Positions 37,236 to 45,423 of a stretch of 64,000 bases of DNA are shown here, in pieces. The stretch lies in assembly GCA_030263805.2 (NCBI GenBank), contig CP136010.1:2929001-2993000 (forward strand), read 5' to 3'. The notes beneath the pieces are model-generated. The model did no database searches, was not told where the DNA came from, and was given only the letters and a program-made list of their open reading frames with translations. This DNA is from Pseudomonas sp. FeN3W. Its GTDB lineage: Bacteria; Pseudomonadota; Gammaproteobacteria; Pseudomonadales; Pseudomonadaceae. The first letter of the stretch is position 1. Each line of letters begins with the position of its first letter. Both the position numbers and the translations under genes were made by a program.

Positions 37236-38156
37236 GTGAACCACAGGACCGAAGCCGTCAAAGCCTACCTGCTCGATCTGCAGGACCGCATCTGCGCTGC
37301 GCTGGAGGGCGAAGATAGCGGCGCGCGCTTCGTCGAGGATGCCTGGACGCGGCCCGGTGGCGGTGGTGGCCGGACCCGCGTGATCGAGAATGGCGCACTG
37401 ATCGAGAAGGGCGGCGTGAACTTCTCCCACGTGCATGGCGACAGCCTGCCGCCGTCGGCCAGCGCCCATCGCCCGGAGTTGGCCGGGCGCGGCTTCGAGG
37501 CCCTCGGCGTGTCGCTGGTGATCCACCCGCACAACCCGTATGTACCCACCTCCCACGCCAACGTGCGCTTCTTCATCGCCGAGAAGGAAGGCGAGGAACC
37601 GGTCTGGTGGTTCGGCGGCGGCTTCGACCTGACGCCTTACTACGGCGCCGAAGAAGACTGCGTGCACTGGCACCGGGTCGCGCGGGACGCCTGCGCGCCG
37701 TTCGGTGCGGATGTCTATCCGCGCTACAAGGAATGGTGCGATCGCTATTTCCACATCAAGCACCGCCACGAGCCGCGCGGCGTCGGCGGGCTGTTCTTCG
37801 ACGACCTGAACCAGTGGGATTTCGACACCAGTTTCGCCTTCATGCGCGCGGTCGGCGATGCCTACCTCGACGCCTATCTGCCCATCGTCCAGCGCCGCAA
37901 GGCCACGCCGTTCGGCGACCGCGAGCGGCAGTTCCAGCTGCTGCGCCGCGGCCGCTACGTCGAATACAACCTGGTCTACGACCGCGGCACCCTGTTCGGC
38001 CTGCAATCGGGCGGGCGTACCGAATCCATCCTGATGTCGCTGCCGCCGCAAGTGGCCTGGGGCTATGACAAGCATCCCGAACCGGGCACTCCGGAAGCGC
38101 GCCTGACTGAATACTTCCTGCAGGACCGCGATTGGCTTGGAGAGCAGGAAGCCTGA
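37236..38156 (+). CDS. hemF: Oxygen-dependent coproporphyrinogen III oxidase
   Basis: Oxidatively decarboxylates coproporphyrinogen III to protoporphyrinogen IX in haem synthesis; needs O2. I start at GTG 37236, with AAGGTG six bases before it, giving 306 residues. The continuous open frame upstream overlaps qor and is not HemF. Family blocks seen: EKGGVNFSHVHGDSLPPSA, HPHNPYVPTSHANVRFF, GGGFDLTPYYGAEED, FDDLNQWDF and LVYDRGTLFGLQSGGRTESI. The 3' end is part of an inverted repeat. Confidence 0.96.
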   Translation: MNHRTEAVKAYLLDLQDRICAALEGEDSGARFVEDAWTRPGGGGGRTRVIENGALIEKGGVNFSHVHGDSLPPSASAHRPELAGRGFEALGVSLVIHPHNPYVPTSHANVRFFIAEKEGEEPVWWFGGGFDLTPYYGAEEDCVHWHRVARDACAPFGADVYPRYKEWCDRYFHIKHRHEPRGVGGLFFDDLNQWDFDTSFAFMRAVGDAYLDAYLPIVQRRKATPFGDRERQFQLLRRGRYVEYNLVYDRGTLFGLQSGGRTESILMSLPPQVAWGYDKHPEPGTPEARLTEYFLQDRDWLGEQEA

Positions 38157-38203
38157 AGCTGGAAGCGGGAAGAAAAAAGCTTCAAGCTTCAAGCTTCCTG
38201 CTT
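38142..38203. repeat. Long imperfect inverted repeat overlapping the hemF stop
   Basis: The left arm 38142-38165 (reading GAGCAGGAAGCCTGAAGCTG...) and right arm 38180-38203 (...CTTCAAGCTTCCTGCTT) pair over 24 positions with about four mismatches; the loop is AT-rich (GAAAAAAG). The left arm contains the hemF TGA at 38154-38156. The right arm carries tandem AAGCTTC units. It may act as terminator or transcript stabiliser between hemF and aroE, which starts 17 bp further on. Confidence 0.7.
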
Positions 38204-38219
38204 TCATCTTAGGAGTCCC

Positions 38220-39032
38220 ATGGACCGCTACGGCGTTTTCGGCAACCCCATCGGCCACAGCAAATCACCGCAGATCCACGCCCTGTTCGCCGCGCAGACC
38301 GGCCAGGCGCTGAGCTACGAACCGCTGCTGGCGCCGCTGGACGACTTTCCCGGGTTCGCCCGCGCGTTTTTCCGCGACGGCCAGGGCGCCAACGTCACCG
38401 TGCCGTTCAAGGAACAGGCCTATGGGATGGCCGATCAACTCTCCGAGCGTGCCCGCCGGGCCGGCGCGGTGAATACCCTGAAGAAGCTCGAAGACGGCCG
38501 CCTGCTCGGTGACAACACCGACGGTGCCGGGCTGGTAAGCGATCTGCTGAAGGCCGGCGTGGCGCTGCGTGGACAGCGCATCCTGCTGCTCGGCGCCGGC
38601 GGGGCCGTGCGCGGCGTGCTCGAGCCGTTGCTGGCACACAAGCCCGCGGCGCTGATCATCGCCAACCGCACGCCGAGCAAGGCCGAACAGCTGGCGCAGG
38701 AATTCGCCGAACTGGGCCCGCTGTCCGCCAGCACCTTCGCCGAGCTTACCGAACCGGTCGACCTGATCATCAATGGCACCTCGGCCAGCCTCGGTGGCGA
38801 ACTGCCACCGCTGGCCGACAGCCTGATCCGGCCAGGTCAGACCTTCTGCTACGACATGATGTACGCCGCCAGGCCCACGGCGTTCTGCCAGTGGGCGGCA
38901 GCGCTGGGCGCGGACACTCGTGACGGGCTCGGCATGCTGGTCGAGCAGGCGGCGGAGGCCTTCGAACTGTGGCGCGGCGTACGCCCCGACAGCGCGCCGG
39001 TGCTTGCCGAACTGCGCCGGCAGCTTAGTTAG
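38220..39032 (+). CDS. aroE: Shikimate dehydrogenase (NADP+)
   Basis: Reduces 3-dehydroshikimate to shikimate in the chorismate pathway. The 270-residue product has the substrate-binding NPIGHSKSPQIHALFA, VTVPFKEQAY with the catalytic lysine, DNTDGAGLV, and the NADP-binding LLGAGGAVRGVLEPLL. AGGAG lies five to six bases before the ATG. Its stop overlaps the stop region of the convergent minus-strand gene by four bases. Confidence 0.97.
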   Translation: MDRYGVFGNPIGHSKSPQIHALFAAQTGQALSYEPLLAPLDDFPGFARAFFRDGQGANVTVPFKEQAYGMADQLSERARRAGAVNTLKKLEDGRLLGDNTDGAGLVSDLLKAGVALRGQRILLLGAGGAVRGVLEPLLAHKPAALIIANRTPSKAEQLAQEFAELGPLSASTFAELTEPVDLIINGTSASLGGELPPLADSLIRPGQTFCYDMMYAARPTAFCQWAAALGADTRDGLGMLVEQAAEAFELWRGVRPDSAPVLAELRRQLS

Positions 39033-39640
39033 CTACTGAAGTGGATGCGCTGATGGATGTGCTGGGGGCTTTCCAGTTCATCGACGATGCCGGCGGCGAT
39101 GCGCTGCAGCTCCCGATAGGGATTGGCGTCGCCCTTGCCAGCCGCTTCGGCCAGCGCCTCGACGGTAAGCTGGTCACCGGCTGAGGGCGCGTCCACCAGC
39201 GTCCAGTTCAGCGGATGGGCGATCAGGCGTTGCAGCGCCGCTTCGACTTCCGGCTGCAGCTCGATTGCCGGGAAATCGGCAACCAGCAGCAGGCGTTCCA
39301 CCTTGGCACGCTCCAGGCCGAGCAACAGTGCCTCGACCGCCTGGTAGAAATCGCGCTGGGGCGACTCGCCGGTAACCGCATCGGCTCCCGGCAGCCGCGG
39401 CGTCTGAAACAGGCAGACCACCGCATCCATCCCGGCCACGCTCTCGCTGACGCTCACTGCATCGAACGGGTCGCCCGGCTTGGTCCGTAGACCCGGCCGG
39501 GCGGCTATCGAATTGAGGTCGTCGAGCAATGCCACGGCCTCATGCTGGCGGCTGAGCAGCTCCACCAGCAGCGCACTGCCGAGGTCGTCGTGGGCGCCGT
39601 ACAGGGCGAACTTCAACCGCGGCGTTTCGGCATTGAGCAT
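39029..39640 (-). CDS. NAD(P)-binding Rossmann-fold protein, function unknown
   Basis: A 203-residue protein with an N-terminal nucleotide-binding motif FALYGAHDDLGSALLVELL (GxxxxxG-type), as in atypical short-chain dehydrogenase/NmrA-like proteins. No Tyr-x3-Lys catalytic pair is clear; a DFYQAVEALL segment lies where one might be. It could be a sensor or an uncharacterised reductase. Tail-to-tail overlap with aroE; the DUF883 gene lies 12 bases upstream on the same strand. Confidence 0.75.
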   Translation of the reverse strand: MLNAETPRLKFALYGAHDDLGSALLVELLSRQHEAVALLDDLNSIAARPGLRTKPGDPFDAVSVSESVAGMDAVVCLFQTPRLPGADAVTGESPQRDFYQAVEALLLGLERAKVERLLLVADFPAIELQPEVEAALQRLIAHPLNWTLVDAPSAGDQLTVEALAEAAGKGDANPYRELQRIAAGIVDELESPQHIHQRIHFSS

Positions 39641-39652
39641 GACGGTTGCCGA

Positions 39653-39961
39653 TCAGCGGCGGGTGATCAGATAGCCGATCACGGCAAAGGCGCCCGCGGC
39701 CAGGGCCAGGGTGCCCAGCGGATGTTCCTTGGCGCATTCACGCGCAGCACGGCTGGCTTCGCGAGTGCGTCGGGAGATATCGGCATAGTGCTCATCCCAA
39801 TCGTTGTCGTGCCAGAGCGACTCGGCACGCGAACGCAGTGCGCTCAGGCGCTTGCGCGAGTCGTGGGCGGCATCGTGCTTGAGCTCATCGAGCGCGCGCA
39901 TCAGGCTGTCGATCTCGTGTTGGACTTCTTCGCGGGTGGTGGCTTTGCTGAAACGGGACAT
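39653..39961 (-). CDS. DUF883 / ElaB-YqjD-type tail-anchored membrane protein
   Basis: A 102-residue protein from ATG 39961 with GGGGAGG upstream. An N-terminal helical, charged region (REEVQHEIDSLMRALDELKH) is followed by a single C-terminal hydrophobic helix (HPLGTLALAAGAFAVIGYLI) ending in RR. This matches the ElaB/YqjD/DUF883 family, whose E. coli members are tail-anchored inner-membrane proteins reported to bind ribosomes in stationary phase. Same strand as the downstream Rossmann-fold gene; divergent from pbpG. Confidence 0.88.
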   Translation of the reverse strand: MSRFSKATTREEVQHEIDSLMRALDELKHDAAHDSRKRLSALRSRAESLWHDNDWDEHYADISRRTREASRAARECAKEHPLGTLALAAGAFAVIGYLITRR

Positions 39962-40197
39962 GGTGGGACCTCCCCTCGGTAAGTGTGGTTGTTGGACTCC
40001 GAAAACAGGCAGAGGTGCGGCCCGGTCTTCGCATGCAGCGCCGGCCGGAACCTCAAGCGGCTGCTCTGGCGCTGCTTCGTCCGACGAACCGTTCATCGGA
40101 AAGAGGCGAGTCTGCGGGCGATTCCCTATACTGGCGCAACGTCTACCACGTCGCATTTAGCGCATTTCGCCCTTCCATCGCGGGGAAAAAACCCATC

Positions 40198-41136
40198 GTG
40201 AACTTTCGTCGTACCCTCGCCAGTCTGTTGTTCGCCTGCCTGGCCGCGCTGCCAGCCATCCATGCCCAAGCCGCCAAGCCGACCGTTCAGGAACTCGCCT
40301 CCGGCAGCGCCCTGCTGGTCGACCTGAAGACCAACGAAGTGCTCTATTCCAGCAATCCGGACATGGTGGTGCCGATCGCCTCGGTGACCAAGCTGATGAC
40401 CGCGATGGTCGTGCTGGATGCCAAGCTGCCGCTGGATCAGGCCCTGCCGGTGACCATCCGCGATGCCAAGGAGATGCAGGGCGTGTTCTCCCGCGTGCGT
40501 ATCGGCAGCGAGATCAGCCGTCGCGAGATGCTGCTGCTGACCCTGATGTCTTCCGAGAACCGCGCGGCTGCGAGCCTTGCCCACCACTATCCGGGCGGCT
40601 ACTCGGCCTTTATCCAGGCGATGAACGCCAAGGCGCGGGCGCTGGGCATGACCCGCACGCATTACGTCGAGCCCACCGGGCTGTCCGAGCGCAACGTCTC
40701 CAGTGCCAATGACCTGGTCAAGCTGATCCGCGCCAGTCGCCAGTACGCGCTGATCCAGCAGTTCAGCACCACCGGCGAGAAGACCGTGGCCTTCCGCAAG
40801 CCGAACTACACCCTCGGCTTTCGCAACACCAACGCCCTGGTACGCAAGAACAACTGGGACATCCAGCTGAGCAAGACCGGCTTCACCAATGCCGCCGGCC
40901 ACTGCCTGGTGATGAGCACCACCATGAAGCAGCGCCCGGTGGCCTTCGTGGTGCTCGACGCGTTCGGCAAGTACACCCACATGGCCGATGCCAACCGCCT
41001 GAAGAAATGGCTGGAAACCGGCACCGTGACGCCGGTGCCGGCCGCCGCGCTGGCCTACAAGCAGCAGAAGCAGGCGCAGCGCCAGCTGGCTGGCCAGCCC
41101 ACCGACGCGGCGCAGGCACTGCTCGACGCCCGCTGA
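40198..41136 (+). CDS. pbpG: D-alanyl-D-alanine endopeptidase (PBP7 family)
   Basis: Periplasmic low-molecular-weight penicillin-binding protein that cleaves peptidoglycan cross-links. I use GTG 40198 (NFRRTLASLLFACLAALPA then HAQA), which places a signal peptide exactly at the N-terminus; the 312-residue length is normal. Active-site motifs: S62-VT-K65, S119-E-N121 and K226-T-G. The ribosome-binding site is poor (GGGG about 14 bases upstream). The C-terminal 40 residues are Gln/Ala-rich and look disordered. Confidence 0.93.
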   Translation: MNFRRTLASLLFACLAALPAIHAQAAKPTVQELASGSALLVDLKTNEVLYSSNPDMVVPIASVTKLMTAMVVLDAKLPLDQALPVTIRDAKEMQGVFSRVRIGSEISRREMLLLTLMSSENRAAASLAHHYPGGYSAFIQAMNAKARALGMTRTHYVEPTGLSERNVSSANDLVKLIRASRQYALIQQFSTTGEKTVAFRKPNYTLGFRNTNALVRKNNWDIQLSKTGFTNAAGHCLVMSTTMKQRPVAFVVLDAFGKYTHMADANRLKKWLETGTVTPVPAAALAYKQQKQAQRQLAGQPTDAAQALLDAR

Positions 41137-41191
41137 GGTCCGCTGTTCGTTGCGTGGCGAGTGCGTCGCGCAGCGAACATTCGTGAGTTTG

Positions 41192-41210
41192 CTCAACTCT
41201 TTTTGTTGAG
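41192..41210. promoter_or_regulatory. Small inverted repeat upstream of the TonB-receptor cluster
   Basis: CTCAAC-TCTTTTT-GTTGAG lies 56 bp past the pbpG stop and 50 bp before the DUF2946 gene. The T-run is in the loop, so it is not a standard terminator; it might be an operator. It does not match the Fur consensus I know. Confidence 0.35.
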
Positions 41211-41261
41211 AGTCGTTCCTGTCATGAACGCCATGCATACCTGCGCCTGCTCGGATCACCG

Positions 41262-41651
41262 ATGACACGCCGCCGCCTCCCCGCCTGGTTCGCCAGCTTC
41301 GCCCTGCTGATCCATCTGCTGAGCATGCCGCTGTCGGGCCTGTTGCCGGCGGATGCCAAGCGGCTGCTCGGCTGGAGCGGACATTGCCCGCTGATGCAGG
41401 CGCAGCAGCACTCGCACGCGCTGCACGAGTCGACGGCCCATGGCGAGCATGAGCCGAGCGCCCATGGCGGGATGCCGCCGTGCTGCTGCTGTGCCGGTTC
41501 GATGGGCCTGGCGGCGCTGCCCGGCGCAGCGCCGCTGTTGCCGCAGGACATTCGGGGCGGCCCTGTCCTCATTGTCGAAGCCCGTGCCCATCGGCCGTCG
41601 CCACGGCAACAGTGGCCGGCCCTCAATCCTCGCGCCTCTCCCCTCGCCTGA
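41262..41651 (+). CDS. DUF2946-type small Cys/His-rich protein
   Basis: A 129-residue protein with a hydrophobic N-terminus (WFASFALLIHLLSMPLSGLL) consistent with a membrane anchor or signal peptide, followed by a His-rich stretch (QQHSHALHESTAHGEHE) and a PCCCC cluster. This composition fits the DUF2946 family, often found beside TonB-dependent receptors, and suggests metal binding, perhaps copper. No close ribosome-binding site is seen before the ATG. It heads the DUF2946 / TonB receptor / PepSY gene order. Confidence 0.7.
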   Translation: MTRRRLPAWFASFALLIHLLSMPLSGLLPADAKRLLGWSGHCPLMQAQQHSHALHESTAHGEHEPSAHGGMPPCCCCAGSMGLAALPGAAPLLPQDIRGGPVLIVEARAHRPSPRQQWPALNPRASPLA

Positions 41652-41773
41652 CGCCGCCGGCGTCACCCCCCTCGTTGCTACGCCTGAACTGCCTGCACTG
41701 ACCACTGTGGTGTTGGCGTCCGCCTGCGGCTATTCGCCGTACGGCCCTGCCTGTTGCACAAGGAACATGCGAG

Positions 41774-43822
41774 ATGCTCGAACATCCTGCGCACCCTTCG
41801 CGGCGCCCTGCGCTGCCCTGTCTGCTTGTCGCGGCCCTGGCCGCTGCCTATGTGCCGGCAAGCCTTGCCGATACCGCCGCCTCCGCCCTGTCGCTGGGCA
41901 GCAGCACCGTCACCGCGACCCAGTCGGGTGGTGGCCTGCCGACCAGCAGTGTGATCAGCTCGGTCGATCTGCTCGGCGGCGACATCCTCGAACAGCAACC
42001 GGTGCTCTATGCCTGGGAGCTCTTTCGTCGTGCGCCGGGGGTGATGCTCACCGAATTCGGCCAGGGCACCACCTCGGGCAAGCTGTCCTTTCGCGGCTTC
42101 AATGGCGAAGGCGAGGTCAACGCGGTCAAGCTGCTGATCGACGGTGTCCCGAGCAACAGCAACGACGGCAACATGCCCTATCTGGACATGCTGTTTCCGC
42201 TGGAGATCGACGGCATCGAGGTGGTGCGTGGCACCAACGACCCGCGCTATGGCCTGTACAACATCGCTGGTAACGTCGCCGTGCAGTCGCGCATCGGTGG
42301 CGACTACGGCAAGGCGCGCCTGCGCTACGGCAGCTACGACACCCAGGAGCTGCAGCTGGCCAAGGGCATCGAAAGCGGCAACTGGACGCAGAACTACTTC
42401 ATCGGCCAGCAGAAAAGCGACGGCTATCGCGACCATGCCGGCAGCGAACGCACCAGCCTGTCCGGCAAATGGTTCTACACGCCGGATGACGGCAACTGGC
42501 GCCTGGGTCTGATCGCCCGGCACTACGAGGCCGAGGCCGACGAGCCGGGTTACCTGTCGCGTGAGGACGCACGGCACTCGCCACGCCGGTCCTATGCGCT
42601 GTCGGCCAGCGACATGGGCGAGCGGCGCATGAACCAGCTCAGCCTGCATCTGGACAGCCAGCTGGCCAGCGATCTCAGCTGGTCGACCAAGGTCTGGCTC
42701 AACACCCTGGACGACGACCGCTGGGTGCGTTTCTCCCAGGCCCAGCCGCAACAGCGGCGCACGACGGAAGAGAAACACTACGGCGCGCGCACCTCGCTGA
42801 CCTACCGGCCGGTCCTGTCCTGGCTGCATGACCTGGCCCTCGAAGGCGGCCTGGACACCGAGCAGCAGCGCAACCGCAGCGAGCGCTACACCACCGTCGA
42901 GCGCCAGGTCGTGACCCAGACCCGCGACCAGCGTTTCGACTACGACAGTTACGGCGCCTACCTGCAGGCGGTGATCCAGCCGGTCGAGTCGTTGAAGATC
43001 ATCCCGGCGTTTCGCGTCGATCGCATCAGGGGCGATTTCACCGATGAGCTGAGTGGCAACGATTACGCCATCAACGACTACGGCAGCATCGAGCAGCCGA
43101 AGATCAGCCTGATCTACACCCCCATCGAGCAGCTGAGCCTGTATGGCAACTGGGGCCGGACCTTCCAGATCGGCACGGGTGCGGCCGCCTACAAGGTGCC
43201 GCCGCGCACCAGCGATCTCTCGCCATCGATCAACGATGGCTGGGAAACCGGCATCAAGTTCAGCCCAGCGCACTGGATCGATGGGCGCATCGCCTACTGG
43301 GAGCAGGTGGCCACGGACGAGGTGCGGCGCCGGCTCAACGACCCCAGCGGTGAATCGGAGAACCTCGGGCAGACGCGCCGCTGGGGCTACGACGCCCAGC
43401 TCAACCTCTACCCGAGCGCGGAGTTGAGCCTGTGGCTGGCGCACTCCTGGCAGTTCTCCGAGATCGAGAAGGCCGACCCGAGCCTGCCGGCCAGCCAGGG
43501 CCGGCAGATCGACCACGTGCCGCAGCGGCTGTACTCGGCCGGCAGCACCTACCAGGCGGCGCCGGAGCTGCAGCTCAGCGCCTGGCTCAACGGCCAGACC
43601 GACTACTACCTCGAGCGCGAGAACATCCAGGGCAAGTACGGCGGCTACGTGCTGTTCAACCTGGGCGCCAGCTACCAGCTGACCGAGCAGCTGGCCGTCG
43701 ACCTGCAGCTGAAGAACCTTACTGACCGCTACTACGAGTACGTCTGGTACGACGGTGCCGAGACCTTGCATGCGCCGGGTGATGGCCGCGCGCTGTATGC
43801 CGCCGTGACTCTGGACTTCTGA
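41774..43822 (+). CDS. TonB-dependent outer-membrane receptor
   Basis: A 682-residue outer-membrane beta-barrel with N-terminal plug. A signal peptide is visible (LPCLLVAALAAAYVPASLA-DTAA), then a TonB-box-like STVTATQ, the plug motifs LFRRAPGVMLTEFGQG, SFRGFNGEG and GIEVVRGTNDPRYGLYNIAG, and a barrel ending with a terminal aromatic residue (YAAVTLDF). Ligand is unknown; the neighbouring Cys/His-rich and PepSY proteins point to a metal or metal chelate. AAGGA lies about ten bases before the ATG. The PepSY gene starts five bases after its stop. Confidence 0.9.
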   Translation: MLEHPAHPSRRPALPCLLVAALAAAYVPASLADTAASALSLGSSTVTATQSGGGLPTSSVISSVDLLGGDILEQQPVLYAWELFRRAPGVMLTEFGQGTTSGKLSFRGFNGEGEVNAVKLLIDGVPSNSNDGNMPYLDMLFPLEIDGIEVVRGTNDPRYGLYNIAGNVAVQSRIGGDYGKARLRYGSYDTQELQLAKGIESGNWTQNYFIGQQKSDGYRDHAGSERTSLSGKWFYTPDDGNWRLGLIARHYEAEADEPGYLSREDARHSPRRSYALSASDMGERRMNQLSLHLDSQLASDLSWSTKVWLNTLDDDRWVRFSQAQPQQRRTTEEKHYGARTSLTYRPVLSWLHDLALEGGLDTEQQRNRSERYTTVERQVVTQTRDQRFDYDSYGAYLQAVIQPVESLKIIPAFRVDRIRGDFTDELSGNDYAINDYGSIEQPKISLIYTPIEQLSLYGNWGRTFQIGTGAAAYKVPPRTSDLSPSINDGWETGIKFSPAHWIDGRIAYWEQVATDEVRRRLNDPSGESENLGQTRRWGYDAQLNLYPSAELSLWLAHSWQFSEIEKADPSLPASQGRQIDHVPQRLYSAGSTYQAAPELQLSAWLNGQTDYYLERENIQGKYGGYVLFNLGASYQLTEQLAVDLQLKNLTDRYYEYVWYDGAETLHAPGDGRALYAAVTLDF

Positions 43823-43827
43823 CCGCC

Positions 43828-45366
43828 ATGAAGCGCTATCTGTACCTCGCGCACCGCTGGCTGGGCATCGGGCTGGGCCTGTTCGTCCTGCTCTGGATCG
43901 TCAGCGGCGTGGTGATGCTCTTCGTCGCTTATCCCAAGTTGACGCCGGCCGAGCACCTGTCGCGCTTGCAGCCGCTGAGTGCCGATTGCTGCATCGCACC
44001 GGGCGCAGCGCTTGCCGCCGGCGCAGACCCGCGTACCCCGCTCAGCCTGCGTCTGACGGGCGCCGGTGGCTCGCCGCGCTATCTGCTGGACTACGGCGAC
44101 GGTCCGTTGCTGGTGGTGGATGCACGCAGCGGCACGCGCATCCGACACATCGGCGCTGCCGAGGCCCTGGCCAGCGCGCGGCAATTCGCCGGTGCCGAGG
44201 TGCGCTTGCTCGACCGGGTCGAGGAGGACGCCTGGACGCGCAATCATGCGCTGGCCCGCGAGCGACCGCTGTATCGCCTCCAGGCGGACGATGCCGAACG
44301 GCGTCTGCTGTACGTGTCCAGCCATACCGGGCTGGTGGTGCGCGACGCCACGGCCCACGAGCGTGCCTGGAACCTGCTGGGGGCCTGGCTGCACTGGTTC
44401 TACCCGTTGCGTGAGGTAATGCCGAAGGCGCTCTGGTCGGTGGCGCTGGTCTACGGTGCGCTGCTCGCCGCGGTGCTGGTGCTGCTGGGCATGGCGATCG
44501 GGCTGCTGCGCTGGCGCTTCGCCGGCCGCTACCGCAACGGCTCGCACTCGCCCTACCCGGCCGGTGCTGGCCGCGTGCATCACGTTGGCGGCCTGCTGAT
44601 CGGCGTGGCGCTGCTGGTCTGGCTGGTCAGCGGCATGCTGTCGATGGAGCCCTGGAGCCTGTTCGAGAAACGCTCGACCATCGACGCCGCCGCGCTGCAG
44701 CAAGCGCCGCTGAATGCCGAAGCGCTGGATACGGATCTGAGCGCCACGCTGGCACGTTTCCGCGAGGCCGGTATCGCGGCGGTGGAACTGCAATGGCAGG
44801 TGCTCGGTGATCAGCCCTATCTGCTCGGCATCGATGCCAGGGGTGAAACCCGCATCCTGTCGGCGACCAGTTCCGCGCCGGCACAGCTGCGCCTGGAACG
44901 CGCGGTGCTGGAGCGCCAGGTCCGCCAGGCCTGGCCGGAGCAGCGGCTGCGCTTCGACTGGCTGGAACAGGAAGACTTCCACTACTACGCCCGCAGCGAA
45001 CCGAGCCTCTACAGCCATCTGCCGCGACGGTTGCCGCTGCTGCGGGTGCGTTTCGACGATCCGGCGGCGACCTGGCTGCACATCGATCCCTACAGCGGCA
45101 CCGTCATCGAACAGCTGGACCAGCGCCGGCGGGCCGTGCGCTGGGTGTTCAAGCTGCTGCACAGCTGGGACTGGCTGCCCTTGCTGCAACGGCCGCTGCT
45201 GCGTGACGGCCTGCTGCTGGCGTTCAGCGCCGGCATGCTGGTGATCGCCGTCAGCGGCGTGCTGCTGGGCTGGCGCCGTCTGCGCGGTCGGCCACGGGCC
45301 GCGTCGGATGCCCGGCCGTCGCGGCTGGCCGGGACAACTTCGGCGGACGATCCGATGCAACGATGA
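43828..45366 (+). CDS. PepSY-associated transmembrane protein (PiuB-like)
   Basis: A 512-residue inner-membrane protein of the PepSY_TM family: MKRYLYLAHRWLGIGLGLFVLLW at the N-terminus (TM1 with the conserved HRW), further helices near 204-232 (SVALVYGALLAAVLVLLGMAIG) and 250-270, and a last one near 470-490 (LLLAFSAGMLVIAVSGVLLGW). Family members are often iron- or copper-regulated and next to TonB receptors, possibly reducing metal at the membrane; the role here is inferred from position. It probably forms an operon with the receptor gene. Confidence 0.85.
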   Translation: MKRYLYLAHRWLGIGLGLFVLLWIVSGVVMLFVAYPKLTPAEHLSRLQPLSADCCIAPGAALAAGADPRTPLSLRLTGAGGSPRYLLDYGDGPLLVVDARSGTRIRHIGAAEALASARQFAGAEVRLLDRVEEDAWTRNHALARERPLYRLQADDAERRLLYVSSHTGLVVRDATAHERAWNLLGAWLHWFYPLREVMPKALWSVALVYGALLAAVLVLLGMAIGLLRWRFAGRYRNGSHSPYPAGAGRVHHVGGLLIGVALLVWLVSGMLSMEPWSLFEKRSTIDAAALQQAPLNAEALDTDLSATLARFREAGIAAVELQWQVLGDQPYLLGIDARGETRILSATSSAPAQLRLERAVLERQVRQAWPEQRLRFDWLEQEDFHYYARSEPSLYSHLPRRLPLLRVRFDDPAATWLHIDPYSGTVIEQLDQRRRAVRWVFKLLHSWDWLPLLQRPLLRDGLLLAFSAGMLVIAVSGVLLGWRRLRGRPRAASDARPSRLAGTTSADDPMQR

Positions 45367-45423
45367 CGGAGCACTCGACTCAAACGACTACATTTCCCTT
45401 AGCACAGCGGGAACCGAGGTCGC

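Noticed and set aside
41180..41261. Possible Fur box before the TonB-receptor cluster
   Set aside because: No 19-bp GATAATGATAATCATTATC-like sequence is present; only a short CTCAAC/GTTGAG repeat is seen.
41678..43771. Nearly 700-codon minus-strand frame across the TonB receptor gene
   Set aside because: Antisense shadow; the plus-strand frame has signal peptide, plug motifs and a barrel C-terminus.
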